Shown: positions 34,712-43,539, counted from the stretch's first letter. The stretch: DNA of 64,000 bases from Achromobacter xylosoxidans (GCF_002192695.1 NZ_MTLG01000115.1:1-64000); one strand, 5' to 3'. Made by a program: numbers and translations. Notes: a model not told the origin generated them from the sequence alone.

Positions 34712-35092
34712 TTACAGCGGCCGGTGCTGGGTGCCCGCGCCCATGGTGATGTGCAGCATGCGACAGGGACCGGCCACCTTGAGCGTGTGCCAGATGCCCT
34801 TGGGGATCACATAGGCGTCGCCCGCCTGCATCCGCACGGCCTGCTCGCCCGTGGGCCATTCCAGCCGCAATTCCGCCGCGCCTTCGATCAGGCGCACGAC
34901 CTCGTCGGCCTGCGGGTGCATTTCCCACTGCGGCCAGTCTGTCTCGAAGGCGTATTCGGACACCAGCCAGCCACGGCCGAACCGTTCCAGCTCCTCTTCG
35001 GGCTGCGACCAGAAGGCGTTGCCGCCTTCGACGGCAGAGCAAGTACCCGAGGCGTCCAGCAGGAGATAGTGCGATGACAGATTGGTAGTCAT
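34712..35092 (-). CDS. Small cupin-domain protein
   Basis: A 126-residue single-domain cupin. The first motif with its metal-side residues is in MHPQADEVVRLIEGAAELRL and the second in PKGIWHTLKV. Such proteins bind or sense small molecules or act as sugar or keto-acid isomerases; no activity can be named. It is transcribed towards the MFS gene, and its start lies 83 bases from the divergent small Arm-domain gene. Confidence 0.82.
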   Translation of the reverse strand: MTTNLSSHYLLLDASGTCSAVEGGNAFWSQPEEELERFGRGWLVSEYAFETDWPQWEMHPQADEVVRLIEGAAELRLEWPTGEQAVRMQAGDAYVIPKGIWHTLKVAGPCRMLHITMGAGTQHRPL

Positions 35093-35175
35093 GTTGCGCG
35101 TCCTGGTGAGAGAGGGGTCGAGCCAGTGTAAAGCGATATCATGTGCATCTTCATCGGGTATAAAAGGAGAGGGCG

Positions 35176-35418
35176 ATGCGCCAGGGGTTCGATGGGGTCA
35201 GGCCCGCGTCCGAGTCTTCCATCGAGATCGGCTTCTTCCATGAAGGCCGGCATTGCGTCGAACGCATCCGCGCCAAGCCCACCGCCGCCAACCTCAAGCG
35301 CGCCGCCGACCGGCGAGCCGCCATCCTCGAGGCCATTGCGCGCGGTGAGTTCGACTACGACGCCGAGTTTCCCAAGCGCGGCGGCGCGACCAAGCCACCA
35401 CAGGGTTCCGCAAGATGA
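35176..35418 (+). CDS. Stand-alone Arm DNA-binding domain protein (DUF3596-like)
   Basis: An 80-residue protein whose whole length matches the N-terminal Arm DNA-binding domain of tyrosine-type phage integrases: SIEIGFFHEGRHCVERI, then KPTAANLKRAADRRAAILEAIARGEFDY and FPKR. No core-binding or catalytic domain follows; instead its stop overlaps the ureidoglycolate lyase-like start by four bases (ATGA). It is intact, has a strong GGAGAGG site seven bases ahead of the ATG and a TATAAA (35159-35164) upstream, and its base composition matches its neighbours. It is either a domesticated DNA-binding protein or a truncated integrase kept in frame. Its binding site is unknown. Confidence 0.75.
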   Translation: MRQGFDGVRPASESSIEIGFFHEGRHCVERIRAKPTAANLKRAADRRAAILEAIARGEFDYDAEFPKRGGATKPPQGSAR

Positions 35419-35960
35419 GCGACAAGCAGCTGGACATCAACGATCTGACGCCCGACGCCTTCAAGGCCTACGGCTGGATGCTGGGCAAGCCCATGCCGGA
35501 CGGCAACGGCGTGCCCCTGTTTTCCAACCAGGACACCGACTTCTGGCAGGAGCACCAGTTCAACACCGGCGCCGGCGGCGACGCCGAGTTGCTGTGGGTC
35601 AACTACCGCAGCCAGTCCTTTGAAATCTCCAGCCTGGAAAAGCATCTGCTGACGCAGCAGGCCATCGTGCCGCTGACGGGCGAGATCATTCAGGTGGTGG
35701 CGCGCAGCGCGGCCGACGGCAGTCCGGACCTGGCCACGCTGGCGGCGTTTCGCGTGCCGCAGGGGCAGGGCGTCTGCATGCGCCCGGGCTGCTGGCACGC
35801 CACGCGCGTCACGGACGAGGAAGTCACCTGCCTGATGCTGACCCGCCGCTCCACCACCGTGGACCTGATCCAGCACCTGACCACGGACGCCAGCGCCAGC
35901 GAAAGCGCTATTGTGCCGATTCCCGTGCAGCGGCTGGAGGCCCAGATCCAGCCGGCTTGA
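35415..35960 (+). CDS. Ureidoglycolate lyase (AllA)-like cupin
   Basis: A 181-residue bicupin-like enzyme of the AllA family, which splits ureidoglycolate into glyoxylate and urea in the allantoin pathway. The family pattern is seen in TPDAFKAYGWMLG, EISSLEKHLLTQQAIVPLTG, and RPGCWHATRV. No other allantoin gene is nearby, so the true substrate is open. Its start overlaps the stop of the Arm-domain gene, so the two are translated together. Confidence 0.8.
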   Translation: MSDKQLDINDLTPDAFKAYGWMLGKPMPDGNGVPLFSNQDTDFWQEHQFNTGAGGDAELLWVNYRSQSFEISSLEKHLLTQQAIVPLTGEIIQVVARSAADGSPDLATLAAFRVPQGQGVCMRPGCWHATRVTDEEVTCLMLTRRSTTVDLIQHLTTDASASESAIVPIPVQRLEAQIQPA

Positions 35961-35969
35961 GCGCATGCG

Positions 35970-35991
35970 GGGGAATGTGCCAGAATTCCCC
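35970..35991 (+). terminator. Terminator-like hairpin after the AllA-like gene
   Basis: GGGGAAT (35970-35976) pairs with ATTCCCC (35985-35991) around eight bases. It begins nine bases past the stop codon; no T run follows. Confidence 0.4.
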
Positions 35992-36035
35992 GGAAATTCA
36001 CGCCTCGCATGCGACGCTGCCTTCAGCGGGCGTTG

Positions 36036-36055
36036 CCAACATCACGTAGTGTTGG
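36036..36055 (+). promoter_or_regulatory. Imperfect 20-bp palindrome at the DUF1254 gene ribosome binding site
   Basis: CCAACA (36036-36041) pairs with TGTTGG (36050-36055) around a centre containing the self-complementary ACGT. The GG of the right arm is part of the ribosome binding site GGAG that precedes the ATG at 36064. It may be an operator or an RNA fold that limits translation. Confidence 0.4.
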
Positions 36056-36063
36056 AGCATTGA

Positions 36064-37563
36064 ATGCGCGACCGTCAGACTGGCATCGGATTCTTTTGCG
36101 CGGCCCGGCTGCTGCTTGCCGCGCTGCTGATCGGCGGCGCCGCCGGATGCGCCATCAATACGCACGACGCAAGCGGCTCGCAATCGGTAGGCATCGACGG
36201 CGTCACGGCGCAGCAGACGCGCGGCATCGCCCGCGAAGCCTATCTGTACGGCACGCCAATGGTCGCAAGCTACCAGACCATGCATGCCTTCAGCATCGAC
36301 AAGAACAACCCCCAGTACAAAGGCCCGTTCAACAGCGTCAACAACGTGGCGCGCGTCTTCACGCCCGAAGACACCGCGTTCGTCACGCCCAACGCCGACA
36401 CGCCATACACCTTCGCGGTGCTGGACCTGCGCGCCGAACCCGTGGTCATCACCGTGCCCGCCATGGAGCCGCGCCGCTACTTCGTGCTGCAGCTGATGGA
36501 CCTGTATACCTACAATTTTGCCTACATCGGCAGCCGCAGCACGGGCAATGGCGGCGGCCGGTTCCTGGTCGCGGGCCCGCGCTGGAAGGGCAAGCCCCCG
36601 GCCGGTATCACCAAGGTGATCAGGTCGGAAACCGACCTCGTCAACCTGGTCGGGCGCACCCAGCTCTTTAACGCGGGCGATCTGTCCAACGTCAAGCGCA
36701 TCCAGTCGCGCTACAAGATCCAGACGCTGTCCGCCTACCGCAAGCAGCGCGCGCCCGAGCCGGCCCCGGCGGTGGACTGGATCGCGCCCGAGCCGCCCGC
36801 CCAGATGCGCAGTTCGCTGGAGTTCTACAACCAGCTCGCCTTCCTGCTGCAGTTTGCGCCGGCCCATGCCTCGGAACAATCGTTGCGCGAACGCTTTGCC
36901 AGCATCGGCCTGGAACCCGGCCGGCAGTTCGATTTCAACAGCATGAACCCCGCATTGCGCCGCGCCTTGCAGGAAGGCATGCATGACGGCCAGAACGACA
37001 TCGACAAGAACCGCGAGGCCCTGAACGGCAAGACCGATGGGTTGTTCGGCGACCGCAACACGCTGAAGAACGACTATCTGGCGCGCGCCACGGGTACGCA
37101 GGTCGGCATCGGCGGCAACAGCCGTGTGGAAGCGCTGTACCCCGTGCTGGAAAACGACAGCACAGGCCAGCCGCTGGATGGCCGCTACAAGTACACCCTG
37201 CGCTTCGCGCCGCGCAGCCTGCCGCCCGTCAACGCCTTCTGGTCCATGACCCTGTACCGCCTGCCCGAACAGCAGTTGGCGGCCAATCCGCTCAAGCGCT
37301 ACCTGATCAACTCGTCCATGCTGCCATCGCTCAAACGCGACCGCGACGGTGGCATCACGATCTACATCCAGTCGGAGTCGCCGGGCAAGGGCAAGGAGTC
37401 CAACTGGCTGCCCGCGCCGGCTGGGCCTTTCATGGTCACGTTGCGGTACTACTGGCCCAAGCCTGCGTTGCTGGACGGCAAATGGACGTCGCCGCAGATC
37501 GAAAGGGCCCGGCAGACGCCGCAGGCCCGGCCCGCGCCTTCGCCGCTCCAGGTTCGACACTAG
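36064..37563 (+). CDS. DUF1254/DUF1214 domain lipoprotein
   Basis: A 499-residue exported protein. A signal with lipobox-like GAAGC (cysteine about residue 30) suggests a lipoprotein. The DUF1254 part runs from about 50 to 200 (FTPEDTAFVTPNADTPYTFAVLDL region, followed by the YFVLQLMDLYTYNFAYIG strand) and the DUF1214 part occupies the last 130 residues (LPPVNAFWSMTLY and the closing YYWPKPALLDGKW). This two-domain type is widespread and its function is unknown. It stands alone between the AllA-like gene and a LysR gene. Confidence 0.85.
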   Translation: MRDRQTGIGFFCAARLLLAALLIGGAAGCAINTHDASGSQSVGIDGVTAQQTRGIAREAYLYGTPMVASYQTMHAFSIDKNNPQYKGPFNSVNNVARVFTPEDTAFVTPNADTPYTFAVLDLRAEPVVITVPAMEPRRYFVLQLMDLYTYNFAYIGSRSTGNGGGRFLVAGPRWKGKPPAGITKVIRSETDLVNLVGRTQLFNAGDLSNVKRIQSRYKIQTLSAYRKQRAPEPAPAVDWIAPEPPAQMRSSLEFYNQLAFLLQFAPAHASEQSLRERFASIGLEPGRQFDFNSMNPALRRALQEGMHDGQNDIDKNREALNGKTDGLFGDRNTLKNDYLARATGTQVGIGGNSRVEALYPVLENDSTGQPLDGRYKYTLRFAPRSLPPVNAFWSMTLYRLPEQQLAANPLKRYLINSSMLPSLKRDRDGGITIYIQSESPGKGKESNWLPAPAGPFMVTLRYYWPKPALLDGKWTSPQIERARQTPQARPAPSPLQVRH

Positions 37564-37662
37564 CGGCGGTCTGGGCTACAAGAAGGCCTCGCGCAGGCCG
37601 GTCGTCGCAGTCTCTGGCCAGGCGCAGTCGGGCAGCCGCCCATACAGGGAGCCTCGCGCCGC

Positions 37663-38592
37663 ATGAAGCGCAATTTCAATATCCACGACCTGCGCATTTT
37701 CTACGCGGTGGTCATGACCGGATCGACCCGGCAGGCCGCGCAGTCCATGCACCTGACGCAACCGGCGGTCAGCCACGCGATATCCCGTCTGGAAGGCGCC
37801 ACCGGCGTGCAGCTGTTCGACCGGTCCCATAAGACCTTGCGTCCCACCGAGGCTGGCCAGTACCTCTACAGTGAAGCGAAATTCGTGCTGGACGAGCTGG
37901 TCCGCATCGACGAGGCCTTGCACAGCATCGAACAGTTCGGCGGGCGCGGCCTGCGGATCGCGTCTTCGCCCGCGCTGGCGCTGGGTTACGCGCCTGACGC
38001 GGTGCGACGCTATCTGGACGCCAACGGCACCCGGCCGTTTTCCATCGACATCGAATCGTCGGTGCAGGCCATCAGCGCGGTCGAAACCATGCGCGCGGAT
38101 TTCGGCCTGGGCGCGGTGGAGCGCGACAGCGCCCGTCTGGCGTTCACGCCGTTCCTGCGAGCCGATGTCATGGCCATCGCGCATCGCGATCATCCCTTGG
38201 CGGCGCGCGACACCATCGCGGCGGCCGATATCCCGCCAGACACCTATGTAAAACCCTTGTGGTCCGACTATGTGGTGGCCCAGGGCGATATCGCGGATTC
38301 GCTGTTGCTGAGTTCCGGCATGCGGGCGCACATGTCCCTGCTACCCGGGACGGTGCGGGCCGTCAGGGGTATCAGCCTGGTCAACGCCTTGTCCGCCTGG
38401 GACATCGTAGCGGCCTATCCCGATCTGGTCGCCCGGCCCCTGGCGTCGCGGCAGTGGTTCGATTTCTACCTCATCACCCGCAAGGAGGAGCGCGGACAGG
38501 ATCTTGCCGAGCGGCTGCTTGACGCCCTGCGCGCCACCGCGCAGGACCGCCGCCAGGGCGTCTACGCGCATACGGTCCAGTTGCTGGAGTAG
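37663..38592 (+). CDS. LysR family transcriptional regulator
   Basis: A 309-residue LysR protein with the N-terminal HTH (STRQAAQSMHLTQPAVSHAIS, about 20-40) and a full effector-binding domain. Its stop is eight bases from the stop of the convergent SDR gene, which ends a catabolic operon read the other way. It may regulate that operon, although it lies at its far end rather than at its promoter, or act elsewhere. Confidence 0.87.
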   Translation: MKRNFNIHDLRIFYAVVMTGSTRQAAQSMHLTQPAVSHAISRLEGATGVQLFDRSHKTLRPTEAGQYLYSEAKFVLDELVRIDEALHSIEQFGGRGLRIASSPALALGYAPDAVRRYLDANGTRPFSIDIESSVQAISAVETMRADFGLGAVERDSARLAFTPFLRADVMAIAHRDHPLAARDTIAAADIPPDTYVKPLWSDYVVAQGDIADSLLLSSGMRAHMSLLPGTVRAVRGISLVNALSAWDIVAAYPDLVARPLASRQWFDFYLITRKEERGQDLAERLLDALRATAQDRRQGVYAHTVQLLE

Positions 38593-38600
38593 GCTGCAGC

Positions 38601-39419
38601 CTACTCTGCCGGCGGCTGCCAGGGCAGCGATTGCAGGTCGCCGTCTATGCTGATGGCCTGTCCGCTGATCATCGCCCCGAACGGGCTGGACAGGAACAGC
38701 GCCATGTTGGCGATGTCCGCGGCGCGCACGAACTGCCGCAGGCTGACGCCGGCCAACTCCAGCCGGGTCTCTTCTTCCACTGTCAGGCCCATGTTCCTGG
38801 CGCGCGCCTCGATCACCCGGTCGATCCGCGGCCCCGCCACCAGCCCGGGCAACAGCGCGTTGACGCGGATGCCATAGCCGCCCAGCTCCACCGCGAGCGA
38901 GCGCGTCAAGCCCACCACGCCCCACTTGGTCGCTGCGTAGGGCGTGCGCATGGGGATGCCCATGCGGCCCGCCACCGAGCTGATGTTGATGATGCTGCCG
39001 CCGCCTGAAGCGCGCAGCGCCGGCAGCGCATGCCGCACCGTGTGGAACTGCGATGCCAGGTTGATGTCCAGCGTCGCGTCCAGCTCATCCGGCTGGATGT
39101 CCGCGATGCCCGCCGTGGGGCCGGCTATGCCCGCGTTGTTGACCAGCACGTCCAGGCCGCCCAGTTGCGCCAGCGCTTCCTGCATGTAGCGATCGATCTC
39201 TTCGCGCCGGCTCACGTCGGCGCGCGACCAGGGATGAGGGCAGGCCGCCAGTGCCTGCTCATCCACGTCGCAGACGTGCACCCTGGCGCCGCGGTCGGCG
39301 AATGCGGCCGCGATCGCCGCGCCGATGCCGGCGGCGCCCGCGGTCACGATGGCGCGCTTGCCGGATAGATCTACGGGCAACGCGGAAATGTCCCCGGGAA
39401 CAGCGTTCTTCACAGTCAT
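38601..39419 (-). CDS. SDR family oxidoreductase
   Basis: A 272-residue classical short-chain dehydrogenase. The nucleotide site is TAGAAGIGAAIA (about 26-37), then NNAG, a serine in INISSVAG and the catalytic YAATK. An acidic residue (D51 in VCDVDE) after strand 2 suggests NAD over NADP. It is the last gene of an operon with a Liv-type binding protein (22-base gap) and a beta-keto acid cleavage enzyme. I infer it oxidises a beta-hydroxy acid to the beta-keto acid used by that enzyme. Confidence 0.87.
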   Translation of the reverse strand: MTVKNAVPGDISALPVDLSGKRAIVTAGAAGIGAAIAAAFADRGARVHVCDVDEQALAACPHPWSRADVSRREEIDRYMQEALAQLGGLDVLVNNAGIAGPTAGIADIQPDELDATLDINLASQFHTVRHALPALRASGGGSIINISSVAGRMGIPMRTPYAATKWGVVGLTRSLAVELGGYGIRVNALLPGLVAGPRIDRVIEARARNMGLTVEEETRLELAGVSLRQFVRAADIANMALFLSSPFGAMISGQAISIDGDLQSLPWQPPAE

Positions 39420-39441
39420 GCCAGATCCTTGTCGTTACGGC

Positions 39442-40641
39442 TCAGGGCTTCATCAGACGGCAGGTCGATTCTGCCGGCGAGGTATAGACCTGATCGCCCG
39501 GCACCCGGGCCACCTGCTTGTAGTAGTCCCAGGGCGCCTTCGACTCTGCCGGGGTCTTTACCTGCATCAGGAACATGTCGTGCACCATCAGGCCATCGGC
39601 GCGGATCTTGCCGTCCTTCACGAAGAAGTCGTTGACCGGATTTGCCTTCAGCCATTTCATGATGGTGTCGCCATCGGTGCTCTTGGTGGCTTCCACCGCC
39701 TTCAGGTAGGTCGTGGCGGCGGAGTAGTCGCCAGCCTGCAGCATCGACGGTTTCTTCTTCATTGTGGCCTCGAAGCGCGAGGCCCACTTGCGCGAGGCGT
39801 CGTCCTGGTCCCAGTACCAGGCCGTGGTCAGGTACATGTTCTGCGCGGCTTGCAGCCCCAGCGCGTGCACGTCCGTGATCAGCACCAGCAGGCCCGCGAT
39901 CTTCATTTTCGGGGTCAGGCCGAATTCATTGGCGGCCTTGACGGCATTGCTGGTGTCGCTGGCCGAGTTCGCCAGGCCCAGCACCGATGCGCCAGACGCC
40001 TGCGCCTGCAGGATGAACGATGAGAAATCCGCCGCGTTCAGCGGATGCCGGACCCGACCCTTGATGTTGCCGCCGTCGGCCTGCACCACCGCTGACGCAT
40101 CGCGCTCCAGCGCATGGCCGAAGGCGTGGTCCACCGTCAGGAAGTACCAGTCCTTGTTGCCTTCCTTCATCATCGCCCGAGCCGTGCCGCGCGCCAGCGA
40201 AACCGTGTCGTACACATAATGCACGGTGTAGGGCGTGCATTGGGAGTTTGTCAGTTCGGAGGCGCCCGCGCTCACCACGAAGAACGGCGTCTTCTTTTCT
40301 TCGGCCACCTTCGCCATCGCCAGCGCCGCCGCCGAATTGGCGCCCGCAATCAGCATGTTCACGCCCTTCTGGTCCAGCCACTCACGCGCCCTGGACGAGG
40401 CGATGTCGGCTCGGTTTTGATGGTCTGCCACCAGCACCTCGACCTTCTTCCCCGCCACCACGCCGCCCAGGTCCGCCACCGCCATCTTGATCGCCTCGGC
40501 GCCGCCCGGGCCGTCGGCGTCCGCCGACAGGCCGGACATGTCGGTAATGAAGCCGATGCGGATCACGCCGTCGTCGGCCTGCGCCATGCCGGCCGTCCCC
40601 AACAGCGTCGCGAGCGCGGCCGCGCAAAGTGTCTTTTTCAT
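39442..40641 (-). CDS. ABC transporter substrate-binding protein (LivK/Leu-Ile-Val type)
   Basis: A 399-residue periplasmic receptor. The signal peptide (LCAAALATLLGTAGMAQA) ends about residue 22, then DDGVIRIGFITDMSGLSADADGPGG starts the type I fold. Members bind amino acids, amides or aromatic and branched organic acids. No permease or ATPase gene is next to it; it sits between the beta-keto acid cleavage gene (31 bases) and the SDR gene, so its ligand is probably the substrate of that pathway. It might work with a shared permease such as the livHMGF set at 189-3545. The ATG at 40641 fits the signal peptide. Confidence 0.88.
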   Translation of the reverse strand: MKKTLCAAALATLLGTAGMAQADDGVIRIGFITDMSGLSADADGPGGAEAIKMAVADLGGVVAGKKVEVLVADHQNRADIASSRAREWLDQKGVNMLIAGANSAAALAMAKVAEEKKTPFFVVSAGASELTNSQCTPYTVHYVYDTVSLARGTARAMMKEGNKDWYFLTVDHAFGHALERDASAVVQADGGNIKGRVRHPLNAADFSSFILQAQASGASVLGLANSASDTSNAVKAANEFGLTPKMKIAGLLVLITDVHALGLQAAQNMYLTTAWYWDQDDASRKWASRFEATMKKKPSMLQAGDYSAATTYLKAVEATKSTDGDTIMKWLKANPVNDFFVKDGKIRADGLMVHDMFLMQVKTPAESKAPWDYYKQVARVPGDQVYTSPAESTCRLMKP

Positions 40642-40672
40642 GTCTGGTCTCCCCACTGGATAGGATTCTTGT

Positions 40673-41608
40673 TCAGAACGCGACGTTGTCGCGGCCCTTC
40701 AGTTGCAGCGTCTCGCGAGCTTCGTCGGGCGTGGCGATCTGCAAGGACAGGTCTTCCAGGATGCGGCGTATCCTCCGCACCTGGTCAGCATTGGATTGCG
40801 CCAGTTCTCCCGGCCCGTCCCACAGCGAATCCTCCAGGCCCACACGCACGTTGCCGCCCAGGGTCGCCGCCATCGTCGCCAGCGGCGTCTGCTTGCGCCC
40901 GGCGGCCAGCACCGACCAGATGTAGTTGTCGCCGAACAAGCGGTCGGCGGTGCGCTTCATCATCATCACGTCTTCGGGGTGCGTGCCGATGCCGCCGCGT
41001 ATGCCGAACACGGACTGGATCAGGAAGGGCGGCTTGAGCAGCTTGCGGTCCACGAAATGCGCCGCCGTGTACAGGTGCCCGATGTCATAGCACTCGATCT
41101 CGAAGCGCGTGCCGTTGTCGCTGCACGAGGTCAGGATGTGTTCGATGTCCTTGAAGGTGTTCTTGAAGATAAGGTCGTTGCTGCCTTCCAGGTAGGGACG
41201 TTCCCAGGCGTGCTTGAATTCCTTGAAGCGTTCCAGCAGCTCATACATGCCGAAGTTCATCGAGCCCATGTTCAGCGAGGCAACCTCCGGCTTGAACTGC
41301 AGCGCCGGGGCCATGCGGTCGGCGATGGGTAGCACCGGAGATCCGCCGGTCGTGATGTTGATCACCACGTCCGAGGCCTGCTTGATGCGGGGCAGGAACT
41401 GCGCATACAGCGCCGGGTCCTGGGTCGGCTGCCCGGTATCGGGCTGGCGCGCATGCAGATGCACGATGGCGGCGCCCGCCTGGGCAGCGTCCAGCGCGGA
41501 CTGCGCAATCTCATCGGGCGTGACGGGCAGATGGGGCGACATCGACGGCGTGTGGACCGATCCGGTGATGGCGCAGGTGATGATGACCTTGTTCCTGGAC
41601 TTTTTCAT
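40673..41608 (-). CDS. Beta-keto acid cleavage enzyme (BKACE, DUF849; 3-keto-5-aminohexanoate cleavage family)
   Basis: A 311-residue zinc-dependent TIM-barrel enzyme that condenses a beta-keto acid with acetyl-CoA, giving acetoacetate and a new CoA ester. The zinc motif HLH (H50, H52) in AAIVHLHARQPDTGQP and a conserved glutamate E259 in RVGLEDS are visible. The family covers many substrates, for example in lysine fermentation and carnitine breakdown; specificity cannot be read here. It opens the minus-strand operon with a binding protein and an SDR. Its promoter must lie in 41609-41946. Confidence 0.9.
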   Translation of the reverse strand: MKKSRNKVIITCAITGSVHTPSMSPHLPVTPDEIAQSALDAAQAGAAIVHLHARQPDTGQPTQDPALYAQFLPRIKQASDVVINITTGGSPVLPIADRMAPALQFKPEVASLNMGSMNFGMYELLERFKEFKHAWERPYLEGSNDLIFKNTFKDIEHILTSCSDNGTRFEIECYDIGHLYTAAHFVDRKLLKPPFLIQSVFGIRGGIGTHPEDVMMMKRTADRLFGDNYIWSVLAAGRKQTPLATMAATLGGNVRVGLEDSLWDGPGELAQSNADQVRRIRRILEDLSLQIATPDEARETLQLKGRDNVAF

Positions 41609-41946
41609 GGGCCTCGGGCTGCGCGCTTGCGCATGCGGTTTTGATGGTTTTCATGGCCCCGGCTGTCTCCTCCGGGCGTGGGCCATTCTGTCCCACGCCC
41701 GCGGCCCGTGTCACCTGAACAGAAATAATCAATTGATAGGATTTTCGGTGCTGCGGTGCAGCGACGAAGGGCGCTAGCGCTGCGCGGAATCCTCGACAGG
41801 ACTACAATTTGCCTATGCCGGAACGCCCGTTCCGGCGGCCATCCGATCACGCAGAAGTCGCCTCCCATGCTTGATATCCCGACCCTCCGCCCGCTGCGGG
41901 CCATGCAGCCCGGGTGCGGCCAGATCCGCCTGATGCTGGTGCCGGC
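41609..41946. other. Divergent intergenic region, no gene
   Basis: The 338 bases between the BKACE operon and the FGGY kinase gene hold no convincing gene. A perfect 10-bp palindrome ATCAATTGAT (41728-41737) lies about 120 bases ahead of the BKACE start in a locally AT-rich stretch and is a candidate operator. Confidence 0.55.
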
Positions 41947-43455
41947 ATGAGCTACGTCCTGGCGGTGGATCTGGGTGGCACACGCTTTCGCGCCGCGTTG
42001 GTGGACGATCGCGGCGGTATCGCGCATTCGTGTTTCATCGAAAGCCCGGCGCGTGCCAGCCCTGCCGCTCATCCGGGCTGGGACGAGATCGATGCCGATG
42101 CCTGGTGGAGCGGGCTGCAAGCCCTGGCCGATGCGCTGGCCGCGCAGGCGGACGCCGCTTTCAATGCGGTGGAGGCCATCGCGATCTGCGGCGTCACGCG
42201 CACGCAGATCTTCATCGATGCGCACGGCGCCGCCATCCGGCCGGCGATCACCTGGCGCGATACGCGCGCGGCAATGGACGTGGGTGCGTGGCTCGCGTCC
42301 ATGCCGTCTTCCCATCCCGAACATGGACAGATCAACGCCTTCCATCCCTGGGCGCGCGTGGCTTGGCTGTTGCACGCCGAGCCCGAGCACGCGGCGCGGG
42401 TGCGATTGGTGCTGGAACCCAAGGATTATCTGAATTTCCGCCTGACCGGACGCGCCGTGAGCGACACCGTGTCGATGGCGCGTCTGGCGGCGGCCGCGAC
42501 GGCCGGGCTCGACTGCGCCGATCTGCTGACGGCGGTGGGAGCCAACCAGGCCTGGGTGCCGCGCCTGCTCGATCCGCTGGAGGTCGTCGGGGTCGTGCAA
42601 GCGGGCCTGCCGGGCGCGCTGGCGCGTCTGTCAGGGCGTCCCGTCGTGGCTTGCGCCAACGACACCTGGGCGGCCGTGGCCGGCCTGGGCGCCTTGCGGC
42701 CGGGCTATGCCTACAACATCTCCGGCACCACCGAAGTTTTCGGCGCCGTGGGCGCCGAGCCGGTGCAGGCGCAAGGCCTGATGACGGTGGACTGGGGCGG
42801 CGGGCATCACCAGATTGGCGGACCAGGCCAGAACGGCGCGGATACGGTGGCGTGGCTCTTGCCGCTGTTGGGTCGCCTGGGCGACGAAGGCATGGCCGGC
42901 GTGGGCGAGGCCATGGACGCCTTGCTCGACGCGCCGCGCGATCCGCAGCCGGCGCTGTTCCTGCCCTATCTGCAAGGCGAACGGGTGCCTTATTGGGATC
43001 CGCACCTGCGCGGCGCTTTCCTGGGCTTGAACCGCCGCCACGGCCCCGGCGACTTGGCCTGGGCCGTGCTGGAAGGCGTGGCCTTTCTCAACCGCATCGT
43101 GCTGGAGCGCGCCGAAAGCGCGCTGGGCAGTCCCGTGGAAGAAATCCGCTTTGGCGGCGGCGCGGCGTCCAATGCCCAGTGGTGCCAGGTCAAGGCCGAC
43201 ATCTGCGAACGCGCCCTGGTGGTCGGCCAGGCCGAACAGCCCGGCGTGCTGGGCGCGGCGGTCGCCGCGTGGACAGGCCTGGGCCGCTACGGCAGCTTCG
43301 CATCCGCCCAGGACGCGCTGGTGCGCGTGGCGCAACGCTACGAGCCCCAGGCCGAGCGCGCGCACGCCTATCGCCGCATGTACCGCCAGTTCCGCGCCGC
43401 GGAAGCCGCGCTGGCGCCCGTGTCGCGCGCGCTGGCCGGCATCGACATGGGCTGA
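41947..43455 (+). CDS. FGGY family carbohydrate kinase
   Basis: A 502-residue sugar or polyol kinase. The N-terminal ATPase-fold strand is VLAVDLGGTRFRAALVDDRG, the middle has the TRTQIF and WRDTRAA substrate region, and the C-terminal FGGY signature region reads IRFGGGAASNAQWCQVKADI. Length fits xylulose or ribulose kinases, but the exact sugar is not readable. The ATG at 41947 follows from the strand start. An ABC sugar transporter begins 84 bases downstream, so the kinase probably traps the sugar brought in by it. Confidence 0.85.
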   Translation: MSYVLAVDLGGTRFRAALVDDRGGIAHSCFIESPARASPAAHPGWDEIDADAWWSGLQALADALAAQADAAFNAVEAIAICGVTRTQIFIDAHGAAIRPAITWRDTRAAMDVGAWLASMPSSHPEHGQINAFHPWARVAWLLHAEPEHAARVRLVLEPKDYLNFRLTGRAVSDTVSMARLAAAATAGLDCADLLTAVGANQAWVPRLLDPLEVVGVVQAGLPGALARLSGRPVVACANDTWAAVAGLGALRPGYAYNISGTTEVFGAVGAEPVQAQGLMTVDWGGGHHQIGGPGQNGADTVAWLLPLLGRLGDEGMAGVGEAMDALLDAPRDPQPALFLPYLQGERVPYWDPHLRGAFLGLNRRHGPGDLAWAVLEGVAFLNRIVLERAESALGSPVEEIRFGGGAASNAQWCQVKADICERALVVGQAEQPGVLGAAVAAWTGLGRYGSFASAQDALVRVAQRYEPQAERAHAYRRMYRQFRAAEAALAPVSRALAGIDMG

Positions 43456-43539
43456 TGGCCCAGGTATAAACTACCTCGCCATCAGCGGGGCGCGGCGACG
43501 CGCCCACATAACAAGCAAAACGCAGCAAGGGTTGAGTCG

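Noticed and set aside
35159-35164. TATAAA as a firm promoter of the Arm-domain gene
   Set aside because: The -35 position at 16-18 bases has no TTG-like box, so it is mentioned only as a weak element.
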